From: Anastrepha obliqua
Taxonomy: Eukaryota > Arthropoda > Insecta > Diptera > Tephritidae
Assembly (NCBI RefSeq): GCF_027943255.1
Contig: NC_072892.1
Coordinates: forward strand, 23,707,792 to 23,771,791
DNA length: 64,000 nt
Direction: 5' to 3'
The translations under genes were made by a program, and so were the position numbers. A model generated the notes under the pieces. The model had not been told where the DNA came from. It saw nothing but the letters and a program-made list of their open reading frames with translations, and made no database searches. This document shows, in pieces, positions 45,927 to 56,690 of this stretch. Numbering within the stretch: position 1 is the first letter of the stretch; every line of letters starts with the position of its first letter.

Positions 45927-46078
45927 CTATGCATACCTATACATACATTATTACAAAATGAAATGAAAAAGGGGAGAATTAAATGAAAGTAAAGATGCAC
46001 ATATTTGCAGATGGCTAACAGTTCATTGACCGCAGGGTTAAAAAAATTACTTATACGTATTATTTTATATTTCACACT

Positions 46079-46200
46079 GTCAACGACCATACGCCGCTGA
46101 AAACATCGGATTTCATCTGATGACTGAAATTAAGCAGCGTCGTGCGCGCTTAGTGCTTGGATGGGAGACCACTTGGGTACACCGCATGTTTGTTGGCGTT
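46079..46200 (+). rRNA. 5S rRNA-like gene or orphon
   Basis: The 122-bp sequence begins GTCAACGACCATACGCCGCT and ends near GTTTGTTGGCGTT, the paired ends of eukaryotic 5S rRNA. The internal promoter is well kept: AATTAAGCAGCGTCGTGCGC covers box A and its surroundings, and CTTAGTGCTTGGATGGGAGA plus CC covers the intermediate element and box C. Differences from my memory of Drosophila 5S lie mainly in helix III (AACATCGGATTTCATCTGAT) and one extra T near the 3' end. A short T run (GTTTT) follows, weaker than a usual Pol III terminator. Functional 5S genes are normally in tandem arrays; a single copy among transposons is more likely an orphon or 5S-derived retrocopy. I see no neighbouring copies. 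Confidence 0.8.
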
Positions 46201-46820
46201 TTAAGGCGAAGGCTATAGTAGCCAGTATTTTATTTCTTTAAATGGAATATTTATTTACAATTCTTACTATTTTTTTAATAAATAAATTAAAAAAAAATAT
46301 TTCGTATTAACAAACTTTATAATACCATTTCTGGTTTACTTGTTACCGACAAACTGGTTAAAAAATGTCATGAGCGCCCTCTTAAGTGCAGAATAATGCG
46401 ACGAGTAGCCTTAATTAACTATTCATAAAAAATATGAAGGTAAGAGTGCAATTAATACTTAACTTCTCAAAAGCGCATTTAGATTTAACCGTTTCTGTGC
46501 CATTCATTCATATAAGTGAACACAACTTAAGCAGCGCTAAAGGGCACTGAATAGATGTGGCAGCGGGGATTCAATGAGAATAAAAAAATGTATGTATACG
46601 ATTTTTTAGTCCAAAAAGGGACAATTATTTGTGTGCGAGAAGTGAAGGTGGGAGCGTAGGTGGTGTTGGTGACTTAAATAAAAGCAAATATTGTATACAA
46701 ATCCAGGTGCTGCAAGCCGACAGCGTTTATATTTTCATGTTTAGATAGTTGTTTATATGCTTATGTACATACTTTAAATGGATGTGCACTTAGTTTGCTC
46801 AGTATGGAATGTCAACTTTG
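46201..46820. other. AT-rich non-coding stretch
   Basis: No coding or repeat signal between the 5S-like gene and the next MITE. Confidence 0.55.
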
Positions 46821-47026
46821 TACAAGGTGACACAAAATTAATTACCCTATAGGAAGATTTGATCATATCTGGCACCTGTGAACCAGACAGCGGTAGTATG
46901 CGAACAGACAAGCAATGAGCGCGTAAATGTCAACTTAAAGATTTCCATTACTCAAAGTATTTTATTTATTTATTTGGTAAAAAAGTTATTTAAAAACAAA
47001 ATTGTTTAATTTTGCTCCACCTTGTA
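46821..47026 (+). mobile_element. Main MITE family, full-length copy
   Basis: Starts TACAAGGTGACACAAAATTA and ends TTTAATTTTGCTCCACCTTG followed by TA. The interior retains GAACAGACAAGCAATGAGCG, CGTAAATGTC and TTATTTAAAAACAAAATT. A deletion has removed the ATAATTTTTGCAAA block. Length 206 bp, with TA at both edges. Confidence 0.85.
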
Positions 47027-47166
47027 TATAATCTGCTAAATTTGAAGTTAATTGAAAGAGTCGTATTTGTAGAATAACTAGAACTACCTAAATTTAGTTT
47101 CATATGCGTAAATCTGGACGTTATTGAAAAATTTTGGTTACTAGAGCTTTAGTAGCTTCCTCATAA

Positions 47167-47430
47167 ATATCGATGGTTTTCGAGAAAAGCGACACAACTC
47201 AAAATTAACTCAAATTCGGAGTTTTGCCGTTAAAAGCAAAAATCAACTACAGAGTTTATATATTTTTATCTGGAAAAGCGTCATAAGCGAATCTTGAAGC
47301 AATTCTGAGAGATGGCGTTAGTGTCGTTTTGTCAGGTGATCGAATTGGCGCGTCACTTATCTAGAAAACTGACCCAACTCAGTATTTTGTATTTTTGCAT
47401 TATGCCATTATTCTCGAAAACCATCGATAT
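47167..47430. mobile_element. Small element with perfect 20-bp TIRs
   Basis: ATATCGATGGTTTTCGAGAA at 47167-47186 is the exact inverse of 47411-47430. The 264-bp element has no coding capacity and no second copy in the window. The inner flanks (AGCGACACAACTCAAAATTA and the inverse of TGACCCAACTCAGTATTTTG) also show partial symmetry. Superfamily unknown; TA at the extreme ends is compatible with several. Confidence 0.7.
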
Positions 47431-49295
47431 GTAGATGTGCAGCGCACACAGACACCCAGAATGTGAGCATCTCTCGGTAACTTATAAATAAGGATTTATT
47501 TACCAAAGTGAAGTTGCATGACCACTTCTTAACATCACTTATGCACCACTTTTTCAACATTTATTATTCAAAGACTACATTTTTGGCAAAAATACACATA
47601 CACTTACATACATATGTCCCATGCATACTCAATGACTTAGATTAACGTTATCGCATCACATTTATTTTATTACTCGTACTTGTATTGATATTTGACTGTT
47701 TTAAATTATCACTGATTTGCCAAATATACGATGTGTGAGCACCTTGAAATAGGTAAATGAACCCATGCATATAGATGCACCACACAACATACATGTGCAG
47801 TTGATTGAGAATGTGTACTCGAGTGGTGTGGGGGCCAATCACCTGCTCCAATGCACGAAGTTTCGATTTTGTTTGTGTGTTTGATACTTTGCTTTTAATT
47901 TATTCACTTGACTCTCAACTCTCAACTCTCACTCTCTCAAACAGAATTCATTCGATTTTGCACCAAATTCTTTGTGCATGTGACCAAAAGTAATTAGTAA
48001 TAGTAAAAAATATAATAGCAAAAAATGTTTTGGTGTAAAGAATAATAAAAAAAAACAAATTAATAAGAAAAAGAAAAAAGGGAGTACATATTAATATGTT
48101 AAATGTGCTGCAATGTAATAGAGAGCTATGGAAAATGCAATGCTTTTACCTTTGTCACATTTTTATTTAGTTTAATGCCGAAGCACAGGGTAACATTATT
48201 TTGTAAATATCGAGAAAAATTGCTCTCAAGTTTTCAATTGACGACCTAAGTAAAAGTAAAGGTGATAATGGATACTTTTAATAAACTCACACTATAATCA
48301 TCATCATTTCTGTCTATTAACTACCTAAAAAACATTGGGCAAAATAAAAATACACTGCGTTAAGTTACTACAGCACAGAAACTTATTTAATTTTAACCAT
48401 TTTTTATGAAAATATATTTCACACTCCTACAAAATTCCCCATACAAATGCAACTCTGAAGCGATTAACAAAAAAAATCAACAAAATTTCAAAAAATCTCG
48501 CAGCATGGGGTTTATAGCTGATTAAATTTTGATAGAGTGCAAGTTTTAAGTGGCTTGAAAGCCCCGTTGAGTTTTAGAATTTGGTTTTTTGCTGACGTTG
48601 TGGGTGTTTTTTTTTATATGAAAAATTTTTGAGTATGCGTTAAATGGAGAGCATGGGCAAGACCGCGGCAAAAAAAAAACAATATAAAAAAAATTTTTAA
48701 TTCAACACAATTTTTTTTTATCACTTGAAACGTCTATTTTTTTACACATTTTTTTATAAAACTGAATATTAGACAATTTTCTAAAAATTCTGATTAAAAA
48801 GTGTAAAATTTTGATGAATATTTTACGATTTTTTTTAAATATGCACAAAGTTTAAAACTTGGATTCAACTAGTTTTTGTAGGAAAAAGAGATATATTTTC
48901 ATGCATTTTTTTTAATATAATAAAATATAGTAAGAATATGGGTACTATTTGCAAAACTTCTAATGTCACTTTGACTTTGTGGTATATCGTGTATGGACTT
49001 ATGAAAAAAGGTAATTTGTTCATGGTTTTTTTACACATTTTTGATAATTTTTCATGATTAGAAGATAATTTTGTAATGTAAAATTGATAAGCATTTCTGT
49101 TGCTGATAAAATTTCAATTTTCCAAAACTTAAAATTTGAGCACCTACACCTTGTTTGAGTTCATCCTTTTATAAATAATGAGTGCATAAAAGGAAAAAAG
49201 TATGTACATATAATATATTGTTCAAAGACCCTTAGAGTATTGACTTGGATCCTGACAATGCATAGGAATTTTTTATTTCGTAAGGTAATTCAATT
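47431..49295. other. AT-rich non-coding stretch
   Basis: About 1.9 kb, mostly poly-A/T rich (48.5-49.2 kb). A CTCTCAACTCTCAACTCTCA run lies at 47.91 kb. No gene or recognisable element. Confidence 0.55.
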
Positions 49296-49585
49296 TTCAT
49301 TTATGATGAGTAAAAGTGTTGTCATGTACAAGGCGAAGCAAAGTTAATCATCCCATCGGAAGATAAAAAAATAAGCAAAAAAGATAAGAAATAAAAAAGA
49401 ATGACGCTTGCGAACTGCAATATACAAACATCGAAGGAATGGAGGTCAAAATAAATATTTCCATCACTCAAAATCATATTTTTCTAAAGTTTTTAAAAAA
49501 AGAACAACAACAAAAAAAATAATAAAAAGTTGATTAATTTTGCGCCACTTTGTATATGACAACGCTTTTACTCATCATAAATGAA
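49296..49585. repeat. 30-bp palindrome arms around a MITE
   Basis: TTCATTTATGATGAGTAAAA plus GTGTTGTCAT (49296-49325) is inverted at 49556-49585 with one mismatch. The arms directly flank the MITE at 49327-49554, so the whole 290 bp is a symmetrical nested structure. Confidence 0.85.
49327..49554 (+). mobile_element. Main MITE copy nested in a palindrome
   Basis: Starts TACAAGGCGAAGCAAAGTTA and ends TGATTAATTTTGCGCCACTT followed by TGTA. CATCGGAAGAT and ATTTCCATCACTCAAAATCA are recognisable, while the middle is diverged with an A-rich expansion. Length 228 bp. Confidence 0.85.
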
Positions 49586-50847
49586 TGCTTGCGTTAGATC
49601 TTTTGTAAAAATTTCCGTTTTTCTCAAAACCCTGAGCCTGCCCCTGATGCCCACAAACGTATGTATTTTAATTAAAGCTTTCCCCATTAATCATTAACCA
49701 GCGCAAACATTCCACATTTTCCACACTTGCATTAGGTGGACAATATGAATGCTTGTATGTTGGTAAGTTGCATGGTATAGCTGCCAAACCTACCCCTCCC
49801 TAACTCTCCATGTGCAATATGACGATCAGCTATTTTTTCTCAGCTCATTTTCAATTATCTCAAATTAACAAGAATTTACACGGAGTAATAAAATCGATTT
49901 AATTAACTACAAAAACAAAAACAAAAACACTTATTACTAAACAACGAATATTTTTACAACAATTGCCAATAATAGCGGCAACAACAATACGCGACAAATC
50001 AGTGACATTGCAAAAATCAAAATTCCGTTTCCCCATTCATTGACAATGGGCAATTTTATGGTTAAACGCATATTCATACGAAATGCCAGTGCACAGCTGA
50101 ACACATACGCGTATGCATGTATGTACATACGTACGAGAGCATATACAAATGAGCTTACAAAAGTTGAGGGAAACGGAGAGTGGCTTAAAGTGGAAGGTGA
50201 GTAGTACGTCCAGTGGAACGGATGATTGCATTATGTGGTGACACCTGACAGCATACAGCGGCACAGCGTTGGGTTAATCACTTTTTAGTGAAGTGTGAGT
50301 GAGTGTGGGTGAATTGCCAATGTGAGTAGGAGCCTGATTGACATGTGTGGCAACATGCAATGTTGTCGGCGTCATCGCCGCGTGCCATGTGCCTCGCTTC
50401 GCCAACGTGTAAATGTCACAGTGCAATTACTTATTTATTGCTCGAAAATTTATGATGGCATCGGTCCAACTGGCCGATAATTCCAGCTGATTTGCATAGT
50501 GACGCAGGTGTGCTGACAGTGGTGCATTCAGTTTCTTCGCCAATATTTGAGTTTGTTGAAAGCAATTTTCCATGGAAATGTTATGACTTCATTGGGAAGT
50601 AATTTCTTTAAGATGAAGTATAAACGATATGCAGCGCTGCAGACAGTTGGAGAAATAATTTTCTTAGTGAAAGCAAAATTAACGTTTTTTTTTTGAAGTT
50701 TTATGTGTGGATTTGCGATTGGGTGCCGCTGTAGGTAAAATGAGTTTGTACGTGACTATCATTTGGTTGGCCCACTGCAGATATCAAACAAACATCAAAT
50801 GATAATAGAAGTGATTTCTAAATGCTCTTGCGACTCAGCTGTTATTA
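49586..50847. other. Non-coding stretch, no gene seen
   Basis: Short unassigned frames only. The AAAAACAAAAACAAAAACAC run near 49910 is simple repeat. Confidence 0.5.
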
Positions 50848-51003
50848 TGGAATATATTTTCTGCTAACAAAAAGCTTTTCATGAAACCCATCGGCTTGTG
50901 TGAGTCGGTACAAAACTGTAGTTTGTGGAACAACATCAAGATCCACACCACAGGGTGGAGGAGAAGTTCGGAGGACGAATACACAAATTATATACATACA
51001 TAC
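50848..51003 (+). mobile_element. tRNA-derived SINE, 3' fragment
   Basis: GGAATATATTTTCTGCTAAC, AAAAAGCTTTTCATGAAACC, GTGGAACAACATCAAGATCC, ACACCACAGGGTGGAGGAGA and an AATTATATACATACATAC tail match, in order, the 3' body of the SINE at 27.5 kb. The tRNA-like head is missing, as expected from 5' truncation during retrotransposition or from later loss. Confidence 0.65.
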
Positions 51004-52484
51004 GTATGCCAGTGTAGATGGGGAAATAAGGAAGTGAGACTTCCAATTCGTCGCGGGTAAGGTGAAAATAAAAATGTTTTAATGGAAAAAGAAAGTAGAT
51101 ATTTTTTGTACTTGTATACGAGTATAAGCGCAAAATGGGGTATTACAACAAAAAAACAAAAAACAAAAATTGAGAAAAAATTGCAAGCTAGTAATATTTC
51201 AAAAGCGAAAAGCTGAACGGGAAATGGAAGCATTAAACATACATTTACAAAGAAGCAATTTTCGCATTAAATAATAATGAAAACAGTAAAAAAACCATGA
51301 ATATAATGGCAAAGGCGTTTTATTCGTTTGAAACAATGAATCATTTACGGACTGCGACCGTAACATGGCTTACTGCTACATACATACATATACGTTAGTA
51401 GGAATGTATGTATGTAACGCAAATTATCAAACAACAAAAACAACTGCAACTAATAATAATAATCACAATTACATTGCGGCCGACTATACTCGTATAACCT
51501 TTGCTACCCGTTAATACAGGTGCATTGCTCCATAAAAGTCGTGGCTAATGTACTAATAAACTATGACGTGCACATACACTGCTTTACGAGAATGCATATG
51601 TATATATGTAATATACAATAAAAAAATTTTCAGTGGAAATATTAATTTTCAATAGTTTATTGTTTGGAGTAAAAAGTTTAAAAAATAATAAATGCGAGAA
51701 CCATAACGAAATGTGAGTTCAATTGTTATACCATTCGTTAAAATAGATGGTATAAAAATATTTGCTATATACCCACAGTATTAGTGTAATCCTAAAAAAT
51801 ATTTAACTATGCAGGCTAAATTGGAACTATTAATTAGGAAGTTGACGTCTGACTGAAGCCGAAAATTTGACCGTTAATATAATAGATATAATAATCCGTT
51901 CTTTTCGAAGGTGGTTTTATTAATAATTTCCAAAGTTACATAAATCTCACAACTTTTTATTTTATAGCTTTATTGCGATCTATTTTTTAAATATTAAGCA
52001 ATATTTTTACATAAATCTATTTAATTTATTTAAGAGAAAAAACATTTATGGAACACACCCTGCAGCACTGGGTTTACTAATTTTAAGATACGTAATAATT
52101 TAGACTAATTTATTATCATATGAAGTCTTCTGTAGATTTTCTCTTCAATCTGGTGAAGATTATGGAATTTGCAGTTATTTCTGTGACAAGAGGGCTTGAG
52201 TACGATTGGAGTTAATTACACAACTACAACTAAGTTAACAAATATGAGCTTAAAACTAATAGTGAGAGCCAAAATGTAAATTGTTGTTATTGTTATGTAA
52301 CAAAGAGAAAAAGGTAATATCATTAAAGAAAAGATCAGTTAGTAAGGGAGTAAACTAACAAACGTGAAGAAGTAGGAGAGGTAAGGAGAGAATGCGTAAG
52401 TAAGGGTGTGTAGTTGGTAGTGGGAGCACGGATATGTGACTATATATAAGCAATATGTATACATGTAAGGGGAAATGTATGTAT
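51004..52484. other. Non-coding stretch, no gene seen
   Basis: CATACATA microsatellites at 51.38-51.41 kb and AT-rich sequence. No coding signal. Confidence 0.5.
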
Positions 52485-52515
52485 TACAAAGTGGCCCAAA
52501 ATTAATCATCCTATC
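52485..52515 (+). mobile_element. Main MITE, 5'-end fragment
   Basis: TACAAAGTGGCCCAAAATTA followed by ATCATCCTATCG, then the similarity stops. Only the terminal 30 bp are present. Confidence 0.7.
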
Positions 52516-53046
52516 GAATTCTTATTATTATTATTCCATTATGATTGGCAGAAAAAAAAATCGTTGCAGCAAAGTTCAGTTAAGTGGTTGAACGTTCACT
52601 TGTTGTTCATGTCCAGCAGGCGTTGGAGCCATTTTCCCATTGCTGCTCAGCTTTTGTTGCTAACTTAATTATATACAAAACTACAAACCACAAAACAAAA
52701 TAAACCAATCAGCATTTCCTATTGCACAAGCAATTATTTGTCATATTTACCCTGAAGGAAAAACCTTAACAAAGTTCTGACGGTCAATTCTCATTCTGTG
52801 TAAACGTGAAGTGAAAAAAAGTTTTCATTTTCATTTACTTCAGACACTTTTCACTCTGTCCTTTTACAAATGTTTATTTTGCGTTTCCCGTTTGTGCCAT
52901 AATAAAAGTGTTCTGTTTCCACTGCAGCCATGAAACTTTTGCAAGTCTATTATTAAAATTTCAAAACAAATGTCAAGCTAAGCAAAAGAGTTTGTGAAGA
53001 GGAAAGGTAATAATGGATACGTAAAATTGACCAACGTAAACCTACA

Positions 53047-53159
53047 CCCATATCAGCTGACACGATGAAACAACGATCTACGATACTACGGAACGGAACG
53101 GTGATGAGAATTCATTTACATGGGGCTCTCATTAGTTTCATCGTGTCAGCTGATACGGG
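53047..53159. mobile_element. Tiny element with 25-bp TIRs
   Basis: CCCATATCAGCTGACACGAT plus GAAAC (53047-53071) is the inverse of 53135-53159 with one mismatch. Only 63 bp separate the arms, making a 113-bp hairpin-forming unit. Non-coding. It directly precedes the LINE relic at 53.18 kb. Confidence 0.7.
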
Positions 53160-53179
53160 CATACGTTCACGTTGGTGAG

Positions 53180-53500
53180 TGTGAGCACCATGAGATATCG
53201 TGGCTCTCACGTTTTTGCTACACCTGCGTATATAGCAGATTTACAAGTAGATATCAGCAACGAGGTGAATTTCATAAGTTGCTTGAAGCGGTTCACGCAA
53301 TTGCACTTAGCCACCGTTTCGTGCTATCTCTACAACAAAAATAAAAAGTGCTTGGACGTCATTCTCCTCTAACCCAAAGTCCCCTCCCTTCCTTCTTCCC
53401 CTCTGCTTTGTTTTTCTCCATCTGATTTCCTCTGTATGGTACCATAATATACTTGGGTTCTTTGTCCAAGTGGACTCCTACATGGGCAGCCATTTACCCG
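53180..53500 (+). pseudogene. RNase H-type LINE 3' relic, second copy
   Basis: RYRGSHVFATPAYIADLQVD and ISNEVNFISCLKRFTQL match SRHLWAYFFATPADIAGVD and NLMNFISSTKVLTQ in the relic at 33.6 kb. The C/T-rich 3' UTR (CCCTCCCTTCCTTCTTCCCC) and the block TGGTACCATAATATACTTGG, with TTTGTCCAAGTG, also correspond. It is more truncated than the first copy: the zinc knuckle is lost. Confidence 0.65.
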
Positions 53501-55204
53501 AAGGCAATTTTTATATCGATACGTTGAATTCTTCAGTTATTATACGAGAAAAATAGACGAATATAATTAACTAATAGCCGAAGGTCCTGGCAGCCAGTGC
53601 TCCTATTCTCGTGTTAAAATAATTATATTATTATACCACGTTTGTAAATAAATAAATAAATAATTAACTAATACTCGTACCAATGAATGAATGAATGACG
53701 TTTGCACTTCGACTTAATGATCTTTTGTGCCCTACTAATACCAATGCGCGCAACGATTCCATACCTGAAATATTTCCTGCAGGGCGTGTGTATTTTGTAT
53801 AGGCCAGCGTTGCGCAAAAGCGGCAAGCGCTCGTATAGTGTCGCACACGTGAGCAGCCTAGCTGGATGGCTGGCTGGTGGTTACATGGCAGACTGCTTGA
53901 CGCCAAAGCGTTGCAATGTTTTCAACGATTGCTGCTACGAACAATGGCTCAGTAACAGTACATTAGTGCAAACTCATGCAATACAAGTATCGATTTGTAT
54001 CGGCAAAGCGTACATTCACACGCGCCCGCCCATACATATGGACAACTGCATGTGTAACCAACACGAGCACATGTCTTGACTTACGTAAATATGTATGATT
54101 AAATGTATGTATGTGCATGCAGTAATCAACATTCGGTATTGTGGAAAATCCCCAAGATTTTAATGGATCGCCTCATTGTACTTCAGATGCACTCGTTCGC
54201 CCATTTGAGTGGCGCAGTAAATGTGAAAACTTACAAACCAACTCAGCTCATTGCTAGTCAAGCATATACACACAAACACCTGTAGGTATGTACGTACATA
54301 TTTACTCATATATAGGCGACGCAAAAGTAATTAAAGTAAGCAATAAAATAAAGTTTCAAAGAAATAAGAAAAAAAATGTTTACCATTTGAAGGTGAAAAG
54401 TATGTAACTACGTACATATCTATGAATATAAATCGTCGACCGCTTTTCTAAATTATGGGAACAAAAGGTGTTCCGAGTATTATGCATAGATGCACTGGAG
54501 TATTTGCGAATCATCAGTGGTGCGCGGCTGCACTGGCAACCCATTTCCAATGACTGCAACACTTGTGACAATCAACAGCCGTGCAATGCAATGGGCCACA
54601 TGTGTATTTATGTATGCATGTATGTGTGCATGTGTGCACTCGGTAGATAAGTGGAGATTAGTGGAGCAGCAGTCAAGGCAAAGCGAACAGGCAGCGAAAG
54701 GCAGCACCAGATGTTTATGATGCGCTGTATGCGAATGAGTGCCGGCAATGAAGCGGAAAATCTGTAAACAGGCGTTAAACGCGATGGGTTAATGGGCGCG
54801 CGAGTTGCCAGATGTTAGGCCACACAACCATCACAACAACTGATATGATCGCTTTGTGAAAGGCGTTAAGACAAAAAGTCACTCACTGACTTAGCTAACA
54901 GGGACAGTGATTTGACAAAAGTGGAAAGTAAGTTAGGATATAAGAGAAGTCGTAATTCAATCAGTCTGCCTCGCATGTACTGCGCCGACTGGTTCGCCGC
55001 ACAAATAACAGTTCTTTGCTTTCGTAGGAGAAAGGTAGGAGAAGTGTAACGAATATTTCGTAAATGTAAAAGTTTAAATTACTAAAATTTAAATTTAGAA
55101 GAAAAAAAGCAAAAACAACAACCGTTAAAATAAATAAAATACAACAACTATAATGAAATAAAGAGTATTTTGCACTGAAAACTATTTTGAACACAAAATT
55201 CGTG
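53501..55204. other. Non-coding stretch, no gene seen
   Basis: An open frame at 53702-54079 (+) of 125 codons is mirrored by minus-strand frames and has no domain. A short GGCGACGCAAAAGTAATT at 54314 may be a strongly decayed MITE end. Confidence 0.45.
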
Positions 55205-55489
55205 TATATCTCGTCCCCTTAGTATAACAATACTATGTTATACTATGTGCTCATAGGCTATTATTTTTTTATTGAATTTTTGGATTCTCCATCATCGATT
55301 TTATATGTGGTCAAAATTTGGTCAAATTCTAGTTCCACAAAGTGGGTCAAAACGTCAGTCAAAAAATAATAAATATTTACAGACATAACGAGATTTGTGT
55401 GAGATCTACTTTCGACAAAAAGTTTGAAATTCATTTTCTCATAACATCAAAAAATTTATAGGCTATTTTAATACTAAGGGGACGATATA
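55205..55489. mobile_element. TIR element, CGTCCCCTTAGTAT family
   Basis: TATATCTCGTCCCCTTAGTA plus T at the left is inverted at the right (ATACTAAGGGGACGATATA, 55471-55489); the left end has two extra bases. The 285-bp interior is non-coding. A main-family MITE begins within the right terminus, suggesting that it inserted at the TA there. Confidence 0.7.
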
Positions 55490-55575
55490 AGGTGGCGCAA
55501 AATTAATCACCCTATCGAAAAATTTATAATTTTTGCAAATGTCGTTGTACGCGTGAAAACGCCATGCTAATTTTT
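55486..55575 (+). mobile_element. Main MITE, 5' half
   Basis: TATAAGGTGGCGCAAAATTA, then ATCACCCTATCGAAAAATTT and ATAATTTTTGCAAATG. The similarity ends before the 3' half, and a second copy starts immediately after. Confidence 0.8.
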
Positions 55576-55579
55576 CTAA

Positions 55580-55770
55580 TACAAAGTGGCGCAAAATTAA
55601 TCACTCTATCGGAAAATGTTATAATTTTTGCAAACAGCGTCCTTCGTCAATCATATTTGACACCTGTGAACTAGTTAGCCGCGTTAAAGTCAAACGAAAG
55701 ATTTCTATCACTCAAAATAATTTTTTCTAATTTAATGAAAAATTTATTCAAAAACAAAATTGGTTGCTTA
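55580..55770 (+). mobile_element. Main MITE copy with degraded 3' end
   Basis: TACAAAGTGGCGCAAAATTA, CACTCTATCGGAAAATGTTA, ATATTTGACACCTGTGAACT, ATTTCTATCACTCAAAATAA and AAATTTATTCAAAAACAAAA are all in order. The terminal GATTAATTTTGCGCCACC has been replaced by GGTTGCTTAAGCATTT. It is adjacent to a 5' half in the same orientation. Confidence 0.85.
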
Positions 55771-55969
55771 AGCATTTTAAAATGACTACCCAATCTGAAA
55801 GTTAGTTTTCTGACTTTAGAAGAAATCGGAAGGAAAATATTTGTAGCAATATTTGAAAGAAATTTGACTTCTTAATGCAATCGCTGAGCAAGTCATTCTA
55901 TGAGAAATTTTCAAATGCATTTTTGCCATTATTAAGGCCTCTCATAAAAATAATTTTTATTTGAAAGTA

Positions 55970-56690
55970 GGTAGTCAGAATTTTCAAAAAACTGTATTTT
56001 TTGTTTTTACATTTTCCTAAAGTATAATATCTTAAAAATATTGTGTGAAAATTTGAAGTGAATCCGACAAATATTACTTTTCGAGTTATTTAACAATTCA
56101 CAAAGGGCGCTTGAGCGCTCCGGAGCCCGATATCAAAACTTTAAATGCGTTTTTCTCAAAACTATGTTTTTTGAGCTGGTGATTACTGTAACTTAAAAAC
56201 CGCTTGGTAGATTTCAATAAAAGTTTACTGCTTTTGAGAAACATAAAAAACTCGTGCTTGATCGAAGGATTCTTTTTTCAAAAATTTCGATTATTTTTAA
56301 ACAATCAACTGTCGGTTTTTTCTCGAAAATCTGAAAAATATTTTCTGAGGCCGCCATATTGTTAATTTTTAAAAAGAAGCTGCGATCAGGCACAAGATTA
56401 TCTATTAATAAAACTAACTTCTCTTGTCCGATTGATTTTCGAAGAATCTTCAAGGACTTGTGAGGATCACAGCAACGGACTTCTGGAAAAACGGGGTGCA
56501 CACAAACAGCGATAACTTTTACAATTATTAATAATATTGTTTTTTTGAAATTTTGCTAAAGTCAAGACGAAACATGATGCATTAATGTTATGTTTTTATT
56601 TTTGTAAAATAAAGCAATTGACTAGCAAAAACAATTATTGAAAATCATAATTTTTTCGAGCCTCTGACTGCTCCTTAAGGAAATAACTAA
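55970..56690 (+). mobile_element. TIR element, AGGGGTTAG family, copy 2
   Basis: The sequence is the reverse complement of the element at 29.9-30.6 kb: GTAGGTAGTCAGAATTTTCA, GCGCTCCGGAG, TCGGTTTTTTCTCGAAAATC, TAAAGCAATTGACTAGCAAA and TTCGAGCCTCTGACTGCTCC appear in matching order. The outermost bases of both TIRs are eroded. A minus-strand open frame here reads AT-rich filler. Confidence 0.75.

Noticed and set aside
53702..54079. 125-codon open frame on plus
   Set aside because: Mirrored by an 80-codon minus frame, no domain, no start or splice support.
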